Origin: Rhizoctonia solani
Lineage: Eukaryota > Basidiomycota > Agaricomycetes > Cantharellales > Ceratobasidiaceae
Length of the DNA: 64,000 nucleotides
Direction of reading: 5' to 3'
Assembly (NCBI RefSeq): GCF_016906535.1
Contig: NC_057382.1
Span: 1 to 64,000 of the forward strand
Numbering within the stretch: the first letter of the stretch is position 1; each line of letters opens with the position of its first letter. Shown in pieces: positions 42,286 through 54,600 of this stretch. The notes below the pieces were generated by a model that saw only the letters and a program-made list of their open reading frames with translations, ran no database searches and had not been told where the DNA came from. The position numbers and the translations under genes are program-made.

Positions 42286-43163
42286 CTCGGGATTCCTCAG
42301 TACACTTGTTACGTTGCAATGTCTGAAAGGGCATCTATATCCAAAGACCCCGTGCTACCACCTAGCGCCCCCCGAAGGTTGGCCTCTAGATCACCGTCGA
42401 CTTTGCAAGTGCGTTTGCGCAACCCTGGGCGCGCAAGCATTGACCGAGAATCAAGTTCAGCATTGGGGTTAGGGAGACGTCAGTACAAATGTATGCGCAT
42501 GAATCAAGGCTTACCCGGTCCCAAGATGTCCCCCCGTCCTTTGCTTACCCAACGCCGGGTACTGGGCGCAAGAATGGTACGCGAAGGAGCTCGTTTGTGT
42601 TCAAGAAGAACGTTTGAGTCCTAGACTTGGAGCCTGGTGAGTCGCACACAAGTACCGATTACTTTGCTTACCTAAAGATCATAGCTTCCGCGCCAAGGCA
42701 CAACCTACGAGGTATATGCGATGCTGATGTTGAAGACTCGGATTCTCCGATGGAGGGGAGTAGTAAGTATCTAATGTGATTATATTTTGTGTTTTGCTTA
42801 CCATGTATGCTAGTTACAACGAGTAGACCAGTGTTTAACAAGGTTGTGGGCACGAACTCCGCCAAACACACAGAGAGTTTGCAGAGAAATGACGAGAGCA
42901 AGGACGAAGGCGGAGGCGAGGGTGGTTTGGAGGCGGACTCAAGCTCGGACGACAAGGAAGGAGGCAATGAAGTGTTGGGTTCTCCTCGAAGGCGAAAAGG
43001 TATAAGACTTGTCAGTACTAACACAGGATTCAGCCGCTTACATAGTTTTATAGGTCCTATTGCAGCCAAAATCAGAAGTTCCGAGTTATCCCATGCATCC
43101 TCCTGCGCCAATACTTCCAGGATCCAGAAACGCGCAAAGTCGTCGGCTGAGAAAGACGCCGGA
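42286..43163. repeat. Right arm of large inverted repeat (878 bp)
   Basis: Inverted copy of 40970-41847. It stops exactly where the R5 LTR begins, so the visible end is set by that insertion, not by the limit of homology. Confidence 0.85.
42319..43163 (+). pseudogene. Second copy of gene X 5' exons, cut by R5
   Basis: ATG 42319-42321 starts the same MSERASISKDPV reading as gene X. The same exon order follows (LFVFKKNVRVLDLEP-like, TSRPVFNKVVGTNSAK, then GSPRRRKG). Differences include a donor GTCAGT in place of GTAAGT after exon 1 (near 42478) and small amino-acid changes. The copy ends at AEKDAG where R5 has inserted; the remainder, if present, lies past the window. Whether it is expressed is unknown. 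Confidence 0.65.
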
Positions 43164-44685
43164 TGTTATGGATATGACATTTCTTCTTTAATCTGTACTT
43201 ATTTTATTAATTACACTAGTAATCTCACAGTAAATAAATGAGATAAAGATGCGAACTAAGGTTTTCAAGGTCCCTCTATCCAATAGTGACCTTTACAAAA
43301 CCTACAAAGCTCAGGAATACCCTTAATATGCAATGCCTTTTGCATATATGCTGTTTTCTCACTCATTTAAATATATATAAATTCAGCTGAGTAGATAAAC
43401 AGTAACAAGTAATATTTCTCTTGTTTGTAGTATTTATTATTCAAGATTCTATCTTGTGGCTACACACAGAAATATTCAGGGTCCCCCCTGTCGCATAGGC
43501 AAGTGCTCCGGCGCTTAATCAGCCCTTAAGCGCCGACGCACTAAATGCGCCTTTTCTCCATCACCCGGGCATCCCACACTGCCGAATCGCTTGCGCTTAG
43601 GTGCGCATGTTTGTGCGCTCCAGAACGCTGGGTCAAACTCCCAAAACGGACAACATTTGGTAGAGTTATGCCCCATTTACTGTAAGTACCCAATGCAGAG
43701 GTATCCTACCTTTGGGACTGTTTACTCCAAGGATGAAACACTTAGCCTTGGGACATCTAAGGACCCACACAGGCAAATACTGCCTTGGGGCAAACATTGC
43801 CTTGGGGCAAATATTAGGATCTGTTGTTTGTTTACTATGTACCAAGGTATCGGCTCCCTCAAGTGTTTCAGTTGCCACATGTACCTCCTGTACCCCTCTT
43901 GGTATCAATCATGTATATACTTGTTTGTGCGCCTTCTCAGGGTATAAAAGGACCCTGTGAAGACGCTTCTAATGCATCCATTTATCCACTCTTATATATT
44001 GACATATACACACAAGCCTTTAACAGCTTATCTGCGCATTTACTTTAGTGATTGACTCACTGTAAATAGCATAGGAGGTTATTTGGCGCACTAAGACCAT
44101 AGGCCAGTCCCAACAGACACAGGGTAACCTATTAGTGTACTTACTGCGACCCTGTGCCCCTTGACTGTCACAGTTGTTGAGTTCAACATTGAGTATAGTG
44201 CGACGATACTGTAAGGATTGTTGTGATTGAGTGATAGTGTTTCAATCCACCATACCCCTTATATTGTAGATAGCTTTATCTACAATATCTCATAAATCCT
44301 AGATATATTTTAGGTAAACCCCATAAGTCTTAAGTCTTACTTAAGCATATATAAGTCCTATACTTATTAGGCCAATCCTATAAATCCTGTACATTAGTCA
44401 GGTAACCCTCTTACTTAAGGTACTATCCTAGAGACCTTAAGTATACATACCCTTGGTCACTTAGGCTTAAGTAACATTGGTCTAAGGTACTATACATAAC
44501 CAACCACCTGCACTTCATAGTTGCTAGACTATTTGTTAGGAGTTGTTATTCCTGATAACCTAGCCTATATTGTGCATATATTCTGTGCATATATTCTGAT
44601 TCTTAATACTAGTTCTTAGTTATTCCCATATACATTTTGTATATAGTAATTCTTTCTTACTCCTGTACTTACACGACTCTTAACA
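43164..44685 (+). repeat. R5 5' LTR (1522 bp)
   Basis: Starts TGTTATGGATATGAC (compare TGTTATGGAATGAC in R6) and ends CTCTTAACA. Contains paired GGCGCTTA/TAAGCGCCG words (43510-43535) and a TATA box TATAAAA at 43943-43949. Boundaries come from comparison with R6 and from the end of the inverted-repeat arm; the partner LTR is not in the window. Confidence 0.75.
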
Positions 44686-44704
44686 TTGGTGACCACCGCA
44701 GGGC
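44686..44704 (+). promoter_or_regulatory. R5 primer-binding region
   Basis: TTGGTGACCACCGCAGGGC directly after the LTR. TGG next to the LTR end is the usual complement of a tRNA CCA end. I could not assign the tRNA. R6 has the same sequence at 51575-51593. Confidence 0.6.
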
Positions 44705-44803
44705 CTAGTGTTGGTTATCTTTAATTCTTACCTGTAATCTTTTGTACAAGCTTTCACACTTTGTATATACATTCTAATTGTGGTACTCTACTAACATTCT
44801 TTT

Positions 44804-47800
44804 ATGTCTAGAAGATCAAGTAGACCTGCATCCTCTAATAGGACCCCTTGGGACACAAGACTTTCAAGAGAAAGTATGCCTAGACATAGTACCCCTAGAA
44901 GCTCTGTGCTTCCTAGAGACAGCATACCTACAGATAGTCCCAACAACCCTTTTGGACCTACTAGGTACTCTATTGAGCAATCCTCTCCTGAGGAGCTAGT
45001 GATTCCTCAACCTATCCAACCCTATGAATCACCCATCAAGCCACATGCTTCCATGCCAGCCTTGGAAGACCCTCAAGCAGGACCTAGTAGCTCAAGAAGG
45101 ATATCTCCTCACTCTCATAAGTCATCATCCAGACACTCTCCAAGATTGTCTCCTTTGGAATATGAAGCTATTCAGGAAGCAAACAAGCTAGCTAAGCCAA
45201 GTTCTTCTATAAGGAAGCCTTCACCTTTTGGTCATAAGACTAGTTCAGCTACCTTCCAGAGGATGATACCTGTATTTGGACTTCCTGATATAGAGATGTT
45301 GGAACCTTCCTCTAGTAAAACTCAGCCCTCTGAGCCTATGAACTCTCATGAGCTTAAGAGATCTAAAGGAAAGACTTCTGAAGCCCACATATCTAAGCAT
45401 AGGGAAACTCAAGCTGCCTTACTGGATCCTGATGATAGGTCTTTTACTAATGACCCAGCTATCCAGAAGTACCTACCCTATTCTCCTTCCACTACCTTAT
45501 ACCCTTTAAATGAAGAATCTCCAGGAGAATTCAACTATCAGCCTGACTGTACCCAAATGACCTCTTGGTGCAGGAAGAACCCTCAAGCTAATAGTTTTAG
45601 GAAAGTCTACAGGCAGCTAGGAAGAGTATTCTATCATGTGGAGATACCTCCAGCCCATGAGAATTGCTACCCCTCACCTTCTTGTGAGCAATGGGCTTCT
45701 CACTACTTCAAACTACTAGATACTGTAGTAACCTTTAGACCTACATGTCGCATTACTACCAAGTTAGTTCCTGCTCAAGAAATCAACCATTGGCCTGAAT
45801 ATGGTAAGTTGCACATAGACCTGAATAAACTAATCAAGAGAACTGTTCAGAGCGTCTATGACATGGAAGAACTATTGCCTATTCCAGAATGGCCAGAACA
45901 TGACTGTCTATTCACCTCTCATTCCTTTGAGGTAGCTGCAGTCACTTATAGGGATCAGATGGAGCGTTTCATTCAGAAGCTATATGAGATCCTTGGTAGA
46001 CAACTTCAGACTGGACCACCTTCCCCAGTCATCTCTGCAGGACATCTCAGTGAGGTAGAACCTGGACAAGAACACCTTAGGGATAGGACCCTACAACTCA
46101 AGCAAGATATGACCCTTTTAGTGCCCAAAAGTTCTAGAGCCTCTTCTGTCACTCCACAGGAGGCGGCTCAAGAAAACTTACTAAGGAGTCTTATCAAACC
46201 CACTAGTCAAGTTACTATTGCTAGTCCTTTACTTCCAGATCCTCAAGTTTCTCCTCCAACTGTAACCTTGCACACCTCCAGTAGCACTCCTCCAGGACAA
46301 CCTCCTAGTAGTCTTCATTCATCCAAAGCCTCTCTTACTGTTACTATGCAACCTAGGTATTTAGGACCTGATAATGGAACCACACTTATTCCCTCTGAAC
46401 CTTTACCATCACCTCCTAGCTCTATTGCTACTTCTTCCTCTAGATCTATACCCTTAGGAAGAATACCAGAAGAGTCACCTCATGTAACATTACAAGTCCC
46501 ACCTACCTTAGAAAGGACTGAGAGACTTAGGAGAGAAGCTACTAGATCTCTAGGACCTAGACCACCTACTCCTAGACCCACTATAGTCCCTTCCACTAGT
46601 TCAGAAGAAACCTTACCATCATCACCTAGAGGTAATGCAAGTGTTCCTATGGCACAACCTTCAGCTATACCTCCTTTCAATATACAAGCCCTTGAAGACT
46701 ACATCAACAATCTTTCAGATGGAAGTATAGATGGCTTAAGTTCTTCTGAATCATCAACTGGAAGAGACCAAGTAGCCCCAGAACTAATAGCCCCAGCTAC
46801 TCCTGCTGATTCTATTACTTCTGTCTCAAGTGCTGCTACTCATACCATGCAAATCCCAGTAGCACAGTCTACTCCCAGGATTAGGAGCCAAGTAGAAGAG
46901 GATAATGTTAGGAATATACCTTATAATCCACCTTTAAGCAACGCTGCTAGAAGAGTTAGCCTTGCAGGCCCAAGTATTCCTCTTAGAGATCCACCTCCAC
47001 ATGCTGACTTTATTAATCGCAGATCTTCCTTGGGAGCAAATCGGCAATCCTCAGGAAGACCAGCTATACCAGCTGAATCCTTTACCAGAGTATCTACAAT
47101 CCCAGAAGAGCGCTCCTCTAGACTAGCTGAAAGTGCCCACAGGAGACCTACCTCCTCTCCTGAATCAAGAAGAACTCCTCTAAGTATCCATACCAATTTA
47201 CCTTACTTACAGGAGCAGCCAGCACCAGTTACTAGAGAAGAAGCTAATATGAGTAGGAGAGGAAACTTCTTAGCCCCTCTACTAGCACCTGTCCCACAAC
47301 TTCAAGTACCTCCAGCACCACCCATTGATAGGACTAGGTTACCTCCTCATATTGTAGGACGTATGGTCTCCTCTAGAAGGTTTAGTGAGCTGTTTAATGA
47401 TCCACCTCCTAGGGATCAACTTAGAGATAGACTAGCTCCCTTAGCTGAAGGAGGAGGAGGAAATGACCCACCATATGATAGCGATGAGGGAGATTTTGAT
47501 AACTCTGGTAAAAGAAGGAACAACCCACCTAGAAGGAATGGAGGAGGACCTCCCAACGACCCAGAAGATCCAGGAAATGAACCATATGCTCAAGCAAATG
47601 CAGCTAGAGCTAGACCTTTTAATCCAGCTCCTGTACATTTTGATACTAAGCTGAAACCTGACATAATCCCAGAGTGGGATGGAGACACTAAGAAGCTGTT
47701 GCGCTGGATGACCTCCATCAACAACATAGCTGAGTATAGTAGCTACACTAGAATTCAGCTTGGACAGCAGATTCCTCTCAGGTTCACAGGAAGAGCTCTT

Positions 47801-50267
47801 AGATGGTTCAATGCATTGGATAAGGACTATAGGCGAATTATAACTGAAGATTGGCCAGCACTTAGGCAAGCTATCACTATCCACTTCATGAATAGGACCT
47901 TCCTGAACAGAAGCAAGAATGAAGCCATGCGCATCAGGTTCAGGGATAAAGATCATTCAGAAGAGACCCCAGAAGACTATGTCATCAGGAAAATGGAAGC
48001 TCTCACTATTGTCAGTGACTGGACTGACTCTGAATTAATCTTTGAAATCATGAATGGTGCTCCTAAGTCCTGGACCACGCATATAGACACCTCAAGAATA
48101 GTCACTTGGGAAGACTTCCTTGACAAGATTGCATGGCATGAGGAGGACCTTTTGGGAAAAGATTCTTCTCATAACTCTGACATACAGCGTCAACTACACC
48201 AGATGCAATCTACTCTCAAGAGACTAGAAGGAAACAGGCACTCTAGGCCAAGTGCGCGCTCACACTTAGCAGGATCTAAACCAGTAGGATGGCATCAAAA
48301 TAATCCTCCACCAAAATACCCTAAGGATGACTCTACAGTATCTAAAGGTAAAACTCCTAAAGACAAGAAAGCTAGACCCTGTAGACACTGTGGAAGTATG
48401 ATGCACTGGGATAGAGACTGTAAGCATGCCAAGAAGAACTCCAGATTTGTGCAATCACATATGGCACAAGCAGATGATGATGAATGGGAGGCCCAGGAAG
48501 CTTATGAAGATCTCTGTGATGAAGCCTACCTTGATGAAACAGAATATGACACTGAAGGAGAAGAGTCTGTTTCTGAGGAAGAGCAGGATTTTCATAAGCC
48601 CCTTCAGTCATTAGCTGTCTCTACCTCCAGCGCTAAGCCCAGCTCTGGATCCCAGGAGGAACAGCATGGTCTGGAGGGGACCATTGTCAGCCAGGGTACT
48701 AACTCTGCTGACCAGGGCAGTAAGGAATCTGATTCATCTGTATTTTCTGGATATGTACAACCCAAGCTCCCCACTAGGAAGAGCCTTAATAAGAAACTGA
48801 AAATGGCTAGTAGTCATACAGCTACTGCCAAGAATGGAGAAGAAATCACTCTCAAGCAATTAATGTCAAGACCACCAGGAACTGCTTTCTTTGGATCCAA
48901 AGCCACCATCATCAAAGGTTGGCTTCAGACAAATAATGGACCTAAGAAGCGCATCACCTTTGACTCAGGATCAGAGATCACTCTCATTAATGAGTCAATA
49001 CTTAAAACTCTAGATCCATCACCTAGAGTGCGCATTGGACAAAAACTCAAGTTAATTCAAGTTACTGGGAATAGTAGCTTATCACAGTATATTTCCCTTC
49101 CCATCATCTTTGATACTGAACAAGGATTAGTTAAAATGATTGTAGAAGCCTACATAGTTCCTCACATGAACACACCTTTTATCTTAGGAACAGACTTTGC
49201 ATCTCAGTATCAACTGTCATTAGTTAGGAATGGAGATGGAACAAGGATAGTTTTTGGGGATACAGGACGTTCTATTCCTGTGGAAGAATCAGATTCCAGC
49301 CCAAGAATTGACCAACAAGGTAATACCTTTATGGTTGAAGTTGCGCAAGGATTCATCAAGAATTCTGAGAAAATCAAGATCTCTAAGAAAGCCTACAAGA
49401 AGCGACTTCAACATAGGAAATTACCTCCCAATACTGTCAAAGTAAAAGTCTATGAGACAGTTACTATCCCAGCGCATACCATCAAGCTCATCAAAGTCAA
49501 GACAATATGGAAGGAAGGTCAAGCCTCTGGTTTTATGGACAGATCTTTCAATTCCCATCGACAAGAAGAACATCTGTTTGCAATAACAGACTGCCTGATA
49601 GATAGGAACAATCCTAAGATTCAGGTTTCTAACCTATCAGAACATCCTTTAAGATTGCAAGGAGGAGAAATTCTTGGATATATGCATGATCCCAATGAAT
49701 ACCTTGCAAAGGAAAAGGACATTACTAAGGAAGAAAAAGACAGCATTATCAAGTATGCTACCTTAGTACAAGCCATGGTGCAGAGGAAAGCTGAAGAAAA
49801 GCCTACTGCACAAGAAGAGGAATTAATGAAGTCGCCTGAAGGAGGACCCAAGACTGCTGAAGTACCTGACCCAGAACCTGTCCCTTCAGATAGATTCCTT
49901 CAAGAAGTTAATTTCTCAGAACATCTCACTCCTAATCAAAGGGCTAAACTAGAAAAAGTCTTGCGCAAGCATGAGTTAGCCTTTGGATTAGATGGTAGAC
50001 TTGGTACTCATAACACTCAACTGGAAATTAGACTAAGGCCAGGAACTAAAGAAATATCTCTAACCCCTTACCATGCTTCTCCAGCTAAAAGAGAAGTCAT
50101 TGACAAGCAGATTGAGGAATGGCTTAAACTTGGAGTCATTGAGCCATCCAAGAGTGCTTGGGGATTTCCTGTTATAGTAGTCTATCGCAACAGTAAAGCC
50201 AGACTATGTGTGGATTACAGACGTCTCAATGAAGTAGCTGTACCAGATGAGTATCCCTTACCAAAGC
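44804..50267 (+). pseudogene. gag-pol: R5 Gag-Pol, part 1 (gag, protease, start of RT)
   Basis: ATG 44804 opens a long frame. Residues about 290-400 form a conserved N-terminal domain (CEQWASHYFKLLDTV...FEVAAVTYRDQMERF) that is also present in R6. A Ser/Pro-rich linker follows. The capsid region lies near 944-1120 (IPEWDGDTKKLLRWM, RALRWFNALDK). The zinc knuckle CRHCGSMMHWDRDC is at residues 1193-1206. The protease has FDSGSEITL with Asp 1387. RT begins with the LCVDYRRLNE motif. The frame reads through to the R6 insertion at codon CCA AAG C (50267) and resumes at 61911. The extra residues after 50267 come from the R6 LTR and are not part of the protein. Confidence 0.85.
50263..50267. repeat. 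R6 target-site duplication, left
   Basis: AAAGC, matched at 61906-61910. Confidence 0.95.
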
Positions 50268-51574
50268 TGTTATGGAATGACTAATTTAGACATATGCGCC
50301 CCTAATTGCCAATAGTGAATAGTGCGAACTGTAGTAATCTTACTTGCTCTATCCAAATATGGGCATAGGCATTACTATATTTGGAAACTGACGGTGCTAC
50401 AAGACCTTTTATACTTTATTTCCTCATTGCGCTTGCATATATACACATCTAATCATGCGGAATGATTATAATATTATTTCTATGATTTATAGCATTTTTT
50501 GTATCATACATTTATATGTAGGAACGGTACTTACAGACCATAGAACAAGTGCAAGTAAGCATGCAAGCGCCGGCGCTTAGTAATTGCAAATAAGCGCCAA
50601 AGGTCGGCGGGGCGCGCCGACGCCGATATCTCGGCGGGAAATAGGCATATTACTATGCGGACAAATACCAATAGGTCGGAGGCTCCAGCATCTCAGTTCC
50701 CAAAAAGGAATCGTCTGATTCTGAGCCAAATTGATGGAGATACTAACCATTTAAGTTTCTAGCTTTTTCTATGAGATCCTACCTTGCCTCAAGGTTATTT
50801 TTAGCATTCACACTAATGTAATTTAGTCATGTATGCTCTAGAGCATTCTGTAAATAACCTTGAGTCTATCCCACTAGGACTTATTGGGACTAATTGGTCT
50901 TTATGTATCAAATAGCTCAGACTGTACCTCTCATGTAACTTCCTCTTTTGTACATCATGTATATAGTTATTTGTTCTCCCTCTGGGGTATATAAACCCCC
51001 TGAGGGAGACCCTTTGAATACAACCTTCTTTTCATCCCATTCTTACCCCTTGTGTGAACTTGAAGATCTATTAGATCTTCTTAGCTTAGTTTAGAGTGTC
51101 TTATTTCGCTTTCTTAGCCTCTTAAGCTCACTGAACTTAACCTGTAAGGTATCTCGGCGCATATAGCCTCTAGCAAGGTCCCAACAGATACTGGGTAGCT
51201 AGGAAAGGCTCTAGGGCGACCCTGAACCTCTTGAGTAAGTCAGTTGGGAGAGTTTAAGGCCTTGAGAGCGGCATATACACCTTAACTGAGTGCGATCTCA
51301 GTCAAATAAATTACTAACAAATCCAGATAAATTGTAGTAGGTAACTAAGACTCGATACTAACTTTCATACTATAGGTATAAGCAGAACCAACCACCTGCA
51401 TCTGCAGTAATCGCTTGATTACTTGTTAAGTGTAGGGATCACCCTGATTACTAACCTAATTTACCCTTATATAGCTAGTCTATTGCCTTTTTTATCCATA
51501 GATAACTGATCTATTAATCACTTTATTATATTTTGTACTTAATTACATAGTCCCTAAAACCCTACTCTATAACA
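50268..51574 (+). repeat. R6 5' LTR (1307 bp)
   Basis: TGTTATGGAATGAC...CTCTATAACA. TATATAAA at 50988-50995, a GCGCCGGCGCTTA/TAAGCGCC cluster at 50567-50598, and GGCGCGCC nearby. Confidence 0.95.
50988..50995 (+). promoter_or_regulatory. R6 TATA box
   Basis: TATATAAA inside GGGGTATATAAACCCC, a near-perfect palindromic setting. The same box is in the 3' LTR at 61319-61326. Confidence 0.65.
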
Positions 51575-51593
51575 TTGGTGACCACCGCAGGGC
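51575..51593 (+). promoter_or_regulatory. R6 primer-binding region
   Basis: TTGGTGACCACCGCAGGGC, identical to R5. The downstream leader (CTTTAATTCTTACCTGTA) is also shared, which fits use of the same priming machinery. Confidence 0.6.
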
Positions 51594-51678
51594 ATCGCGT
51601 TGGTTACATCTTTAATTCTTACCTGTAGTCTCTTATTACTTGTACTTAGTCTTACTACTATAGTTGTACTAACACTGC

Positions 51679-54600
51679 ATGTGGAAACCTCCAGAACACT
51701 CGCACAGATCGTCTAGATCTGAATTAGGGCTTCGGACAGCAAGGGAACATCGCTCTACAACGTCCAAACAGGTGCCGTCAACAAGCACTGCCTTGGATAC
51801 CCTTCAGCCCACTGCTCGACACCCTCTTACCTCTCCTAATCACTCCATCGACCTCAGCAACAGTACTAATGCTGCCAGGTTGCCCGACTCAACAACTTTG
51901 TCGCCGAGAACCCATCAAGACGCTTGCAAATGTGGTCTGATGACCAAGTACTCCAAAGCTACCCCTTCCACTTCCTCATCAGCTCAGCCCCGGTCGACAA
52001 CGCCCCCTAGACCAAAGCACCAATCGCGCTACTCATCAGACATGAATGACGATTGTATACACTTAGATGCTGCTCTTAGGATGTACTTAGATACGAATAA
52101 TAATCATGCGAACAACACTGAGACTACGTCTAACTCAAGCCGACGCTCCCAACAGAGCTCTCAATGCCGGAGCATTAGTAACAAACGCTCCCAGCACGAG
52201 AACAACAGCCTCACGGTCTCGGATACGCACAACGTAGTAGTGGTTAACAAGGATATATTTCGTCGAGCACAGGATGGTAGCATACATACATCTAAGGAAC
52301 GGTACAGAGAGCGCGACGCACCTTTCGACCCAAACCATCGTCGCAAGGAAGCTATCTCATCGACTCCATCGACTCATGAGGCCCGCACGGCTACGGCGCA
52401 GCATGAATGCGTTGAAAGCTATATGGACAACCATCACAAACGTTCATATCAACAATTAAGCTCTAAACAATCATTGCCGAACAATATTTACTCACCGTCA
52501 ACTGAGAGAACGTCGCCGTGCATCCCACGCGACCCATCGTATACTGCAAGTGACCCATCGTACGCCCTAAGCGATCCGCCGTACAGCTTGATCAACTACA
52601 ACAGTGAGGACCCAGTCGACCCTTTGAATCATAGCATCAGCTATGATACATCGCTGGATAACCACTTGGTCAACAACATGGATAACGGCTACAAAGCCTC
52701 AGGCAGTCAACTAAGCTTCGAGCCTGATACAGAGTCTAAGTACTTACCTGCAACGGTAAGACAGCTAGATGAGGGGCATGCTAAGCTTAAGACTCGTCGA
52801 AGCCAGGCAACGGTTAGCTCTCAACGCTCGCCAAACCAGGCTATATCATACGACTGCCATAACAAATCAGTTGCAGAGAGTCCAGATTTAAGCAAGTACT
52901 TGCCAACAATTGCAGTGCAGCTAGACGAATGGCTGGTACAGCCTAGAACATGGCAGCACGAGGAGACTACTAGCTCCCAACACTCGCCAGAACAGGTTGC
53001 ACTGCACAATAGCCGTAGTTCATCGGCAACTAGCAGTCCAGAACTAAGGAAGTACTTACCGTATTTGCCTGATACCCCCGCGTACGCGATTACAGATAAG
53101 GAAATAGCAGACTACTCGTTTCAGCCTGCTAGTGCCGGACTTATCTCTGAGACCCGATTGGACCCGGAAATTAGCCGAGCCAGAAGAACACTTCGGCGGT
53201 TGGCACGCAACTTATATAATCTACTCATGCCGACTCAGCAAGACAGTTACACTCCGAACCAATCATGTGAAACATGGGCTGCGCATTTATTTGAGTTACT
53301 AGATATAGTTACTACATTCAGACCGACTTGCGTCATCACTAACAAGTTAATTCCTGCCCAAGACATACACTACTGGCCCGAATATGGTGAACTTCATATT
53401 GCCTATAATAGTCTAGTTGCTAAGACCATTCGGAAATCAAATGAATTGGACTTACTGCTTCTAACACCAGAATGGCCGGCATCCAAATGCTTGTTCGACG
53501 CATGCGCGTTCGAAGTAGCTGCTGTTAGCTTTAGGGATCAAATGGAACGATCGATCCAAAGGTTGCACAACATACTTACTAAGTCTATAACAGTTCAAGA
53601 CTTGCCTCATAAGTCATCGACTAATCATTTACCCGCAACAAATCATCCACAAGGTGATCCACGTAAGCATAGCTCACAAATGAATATGAACTCCCTACTG
53701 GATTTGTTACCTAACGAGGCTAAGAACCAACATGAGTTATCACATGATAAGTTGCCAACTCAAACAACACTAATCGAATCGCCTACCATGTCATCTACAT
53801 GCAATGATGATTACAGAGTGACCAAAGTGTTTCAGTCATCAGCTAAGCTTCGACTGCCCCATTCAGAACCAATGGAACATCTAAATCGGCATACAAGTCC
53901 TAGAGCAAGCATTGAGTACATGTATGCGTCAGCAGGAAGTACCATTAGCAACCTTGAAACGGTTAAGGGTACTCAGCCTAATCATATGACAATGAGCTCA
54001 AGCTCCTACTCATCACTCAACGATTCTCAGCCGTCCACCCCTCTCGACTTGGAAGTAGTATCCGTATCGACACCTACGTTTACTCTAGAGTGTGACAATA
54101 GCCCAGCATTGCCCGTCTGGAAGTCTGTTGACAAATCAATACCCATTGTTGATGAGATACCAGTAGAAGCCGTAAAGGGTATTGCATCTAATGAACAGCT
54201 AAGCGATCTATTGGTCAACAAGATAGCTCAGCCTTTAGTTACAATCAAAAAACGCAATGGTATTACATCAAGAAAGGAGAGCTTAGCCAAACCTGTTAAG
54301 CAATCAGACAATGAGTCAATGCAGATGATGCGCGACCAGTTCAGAAGTACTACACCACTGCTAGATGAAGCATTGTGTGATCTGGTACACATAAACAGCC
54401 GTCACTCTGTTGGTAACCTTAGTCAATTGCATGCATTGGTTACAACTAGTACTGCAAATGGAATCACTAAGCATACAGGAACGCCGTCTAACCTTACTAG
54501 TCATGGTCCTACTAGCACAGATACTCACATATCTAATACACATGATAAGCGGACTATAATTAATGAGTTAAACTATAAGGAAGCAACTCCTAAGCCAATT

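Noticed and set aside
42173..42472. Frame crossing spacer and right arm
   Set aside because: Joins non-homologous spacer to an out-of-frame reading of gene X exon 1.
44686..44704. Self-priming for R5/R6
   Set aside because: No complement of the primer region was found near the predicted transcript starts of their LTRs; a tRNA primer is more likely.
50268..50284. Last residues of the 1826-codon R5 frame
   Set aside because: They come from the R6 LTR; the true frame continues at 61911.
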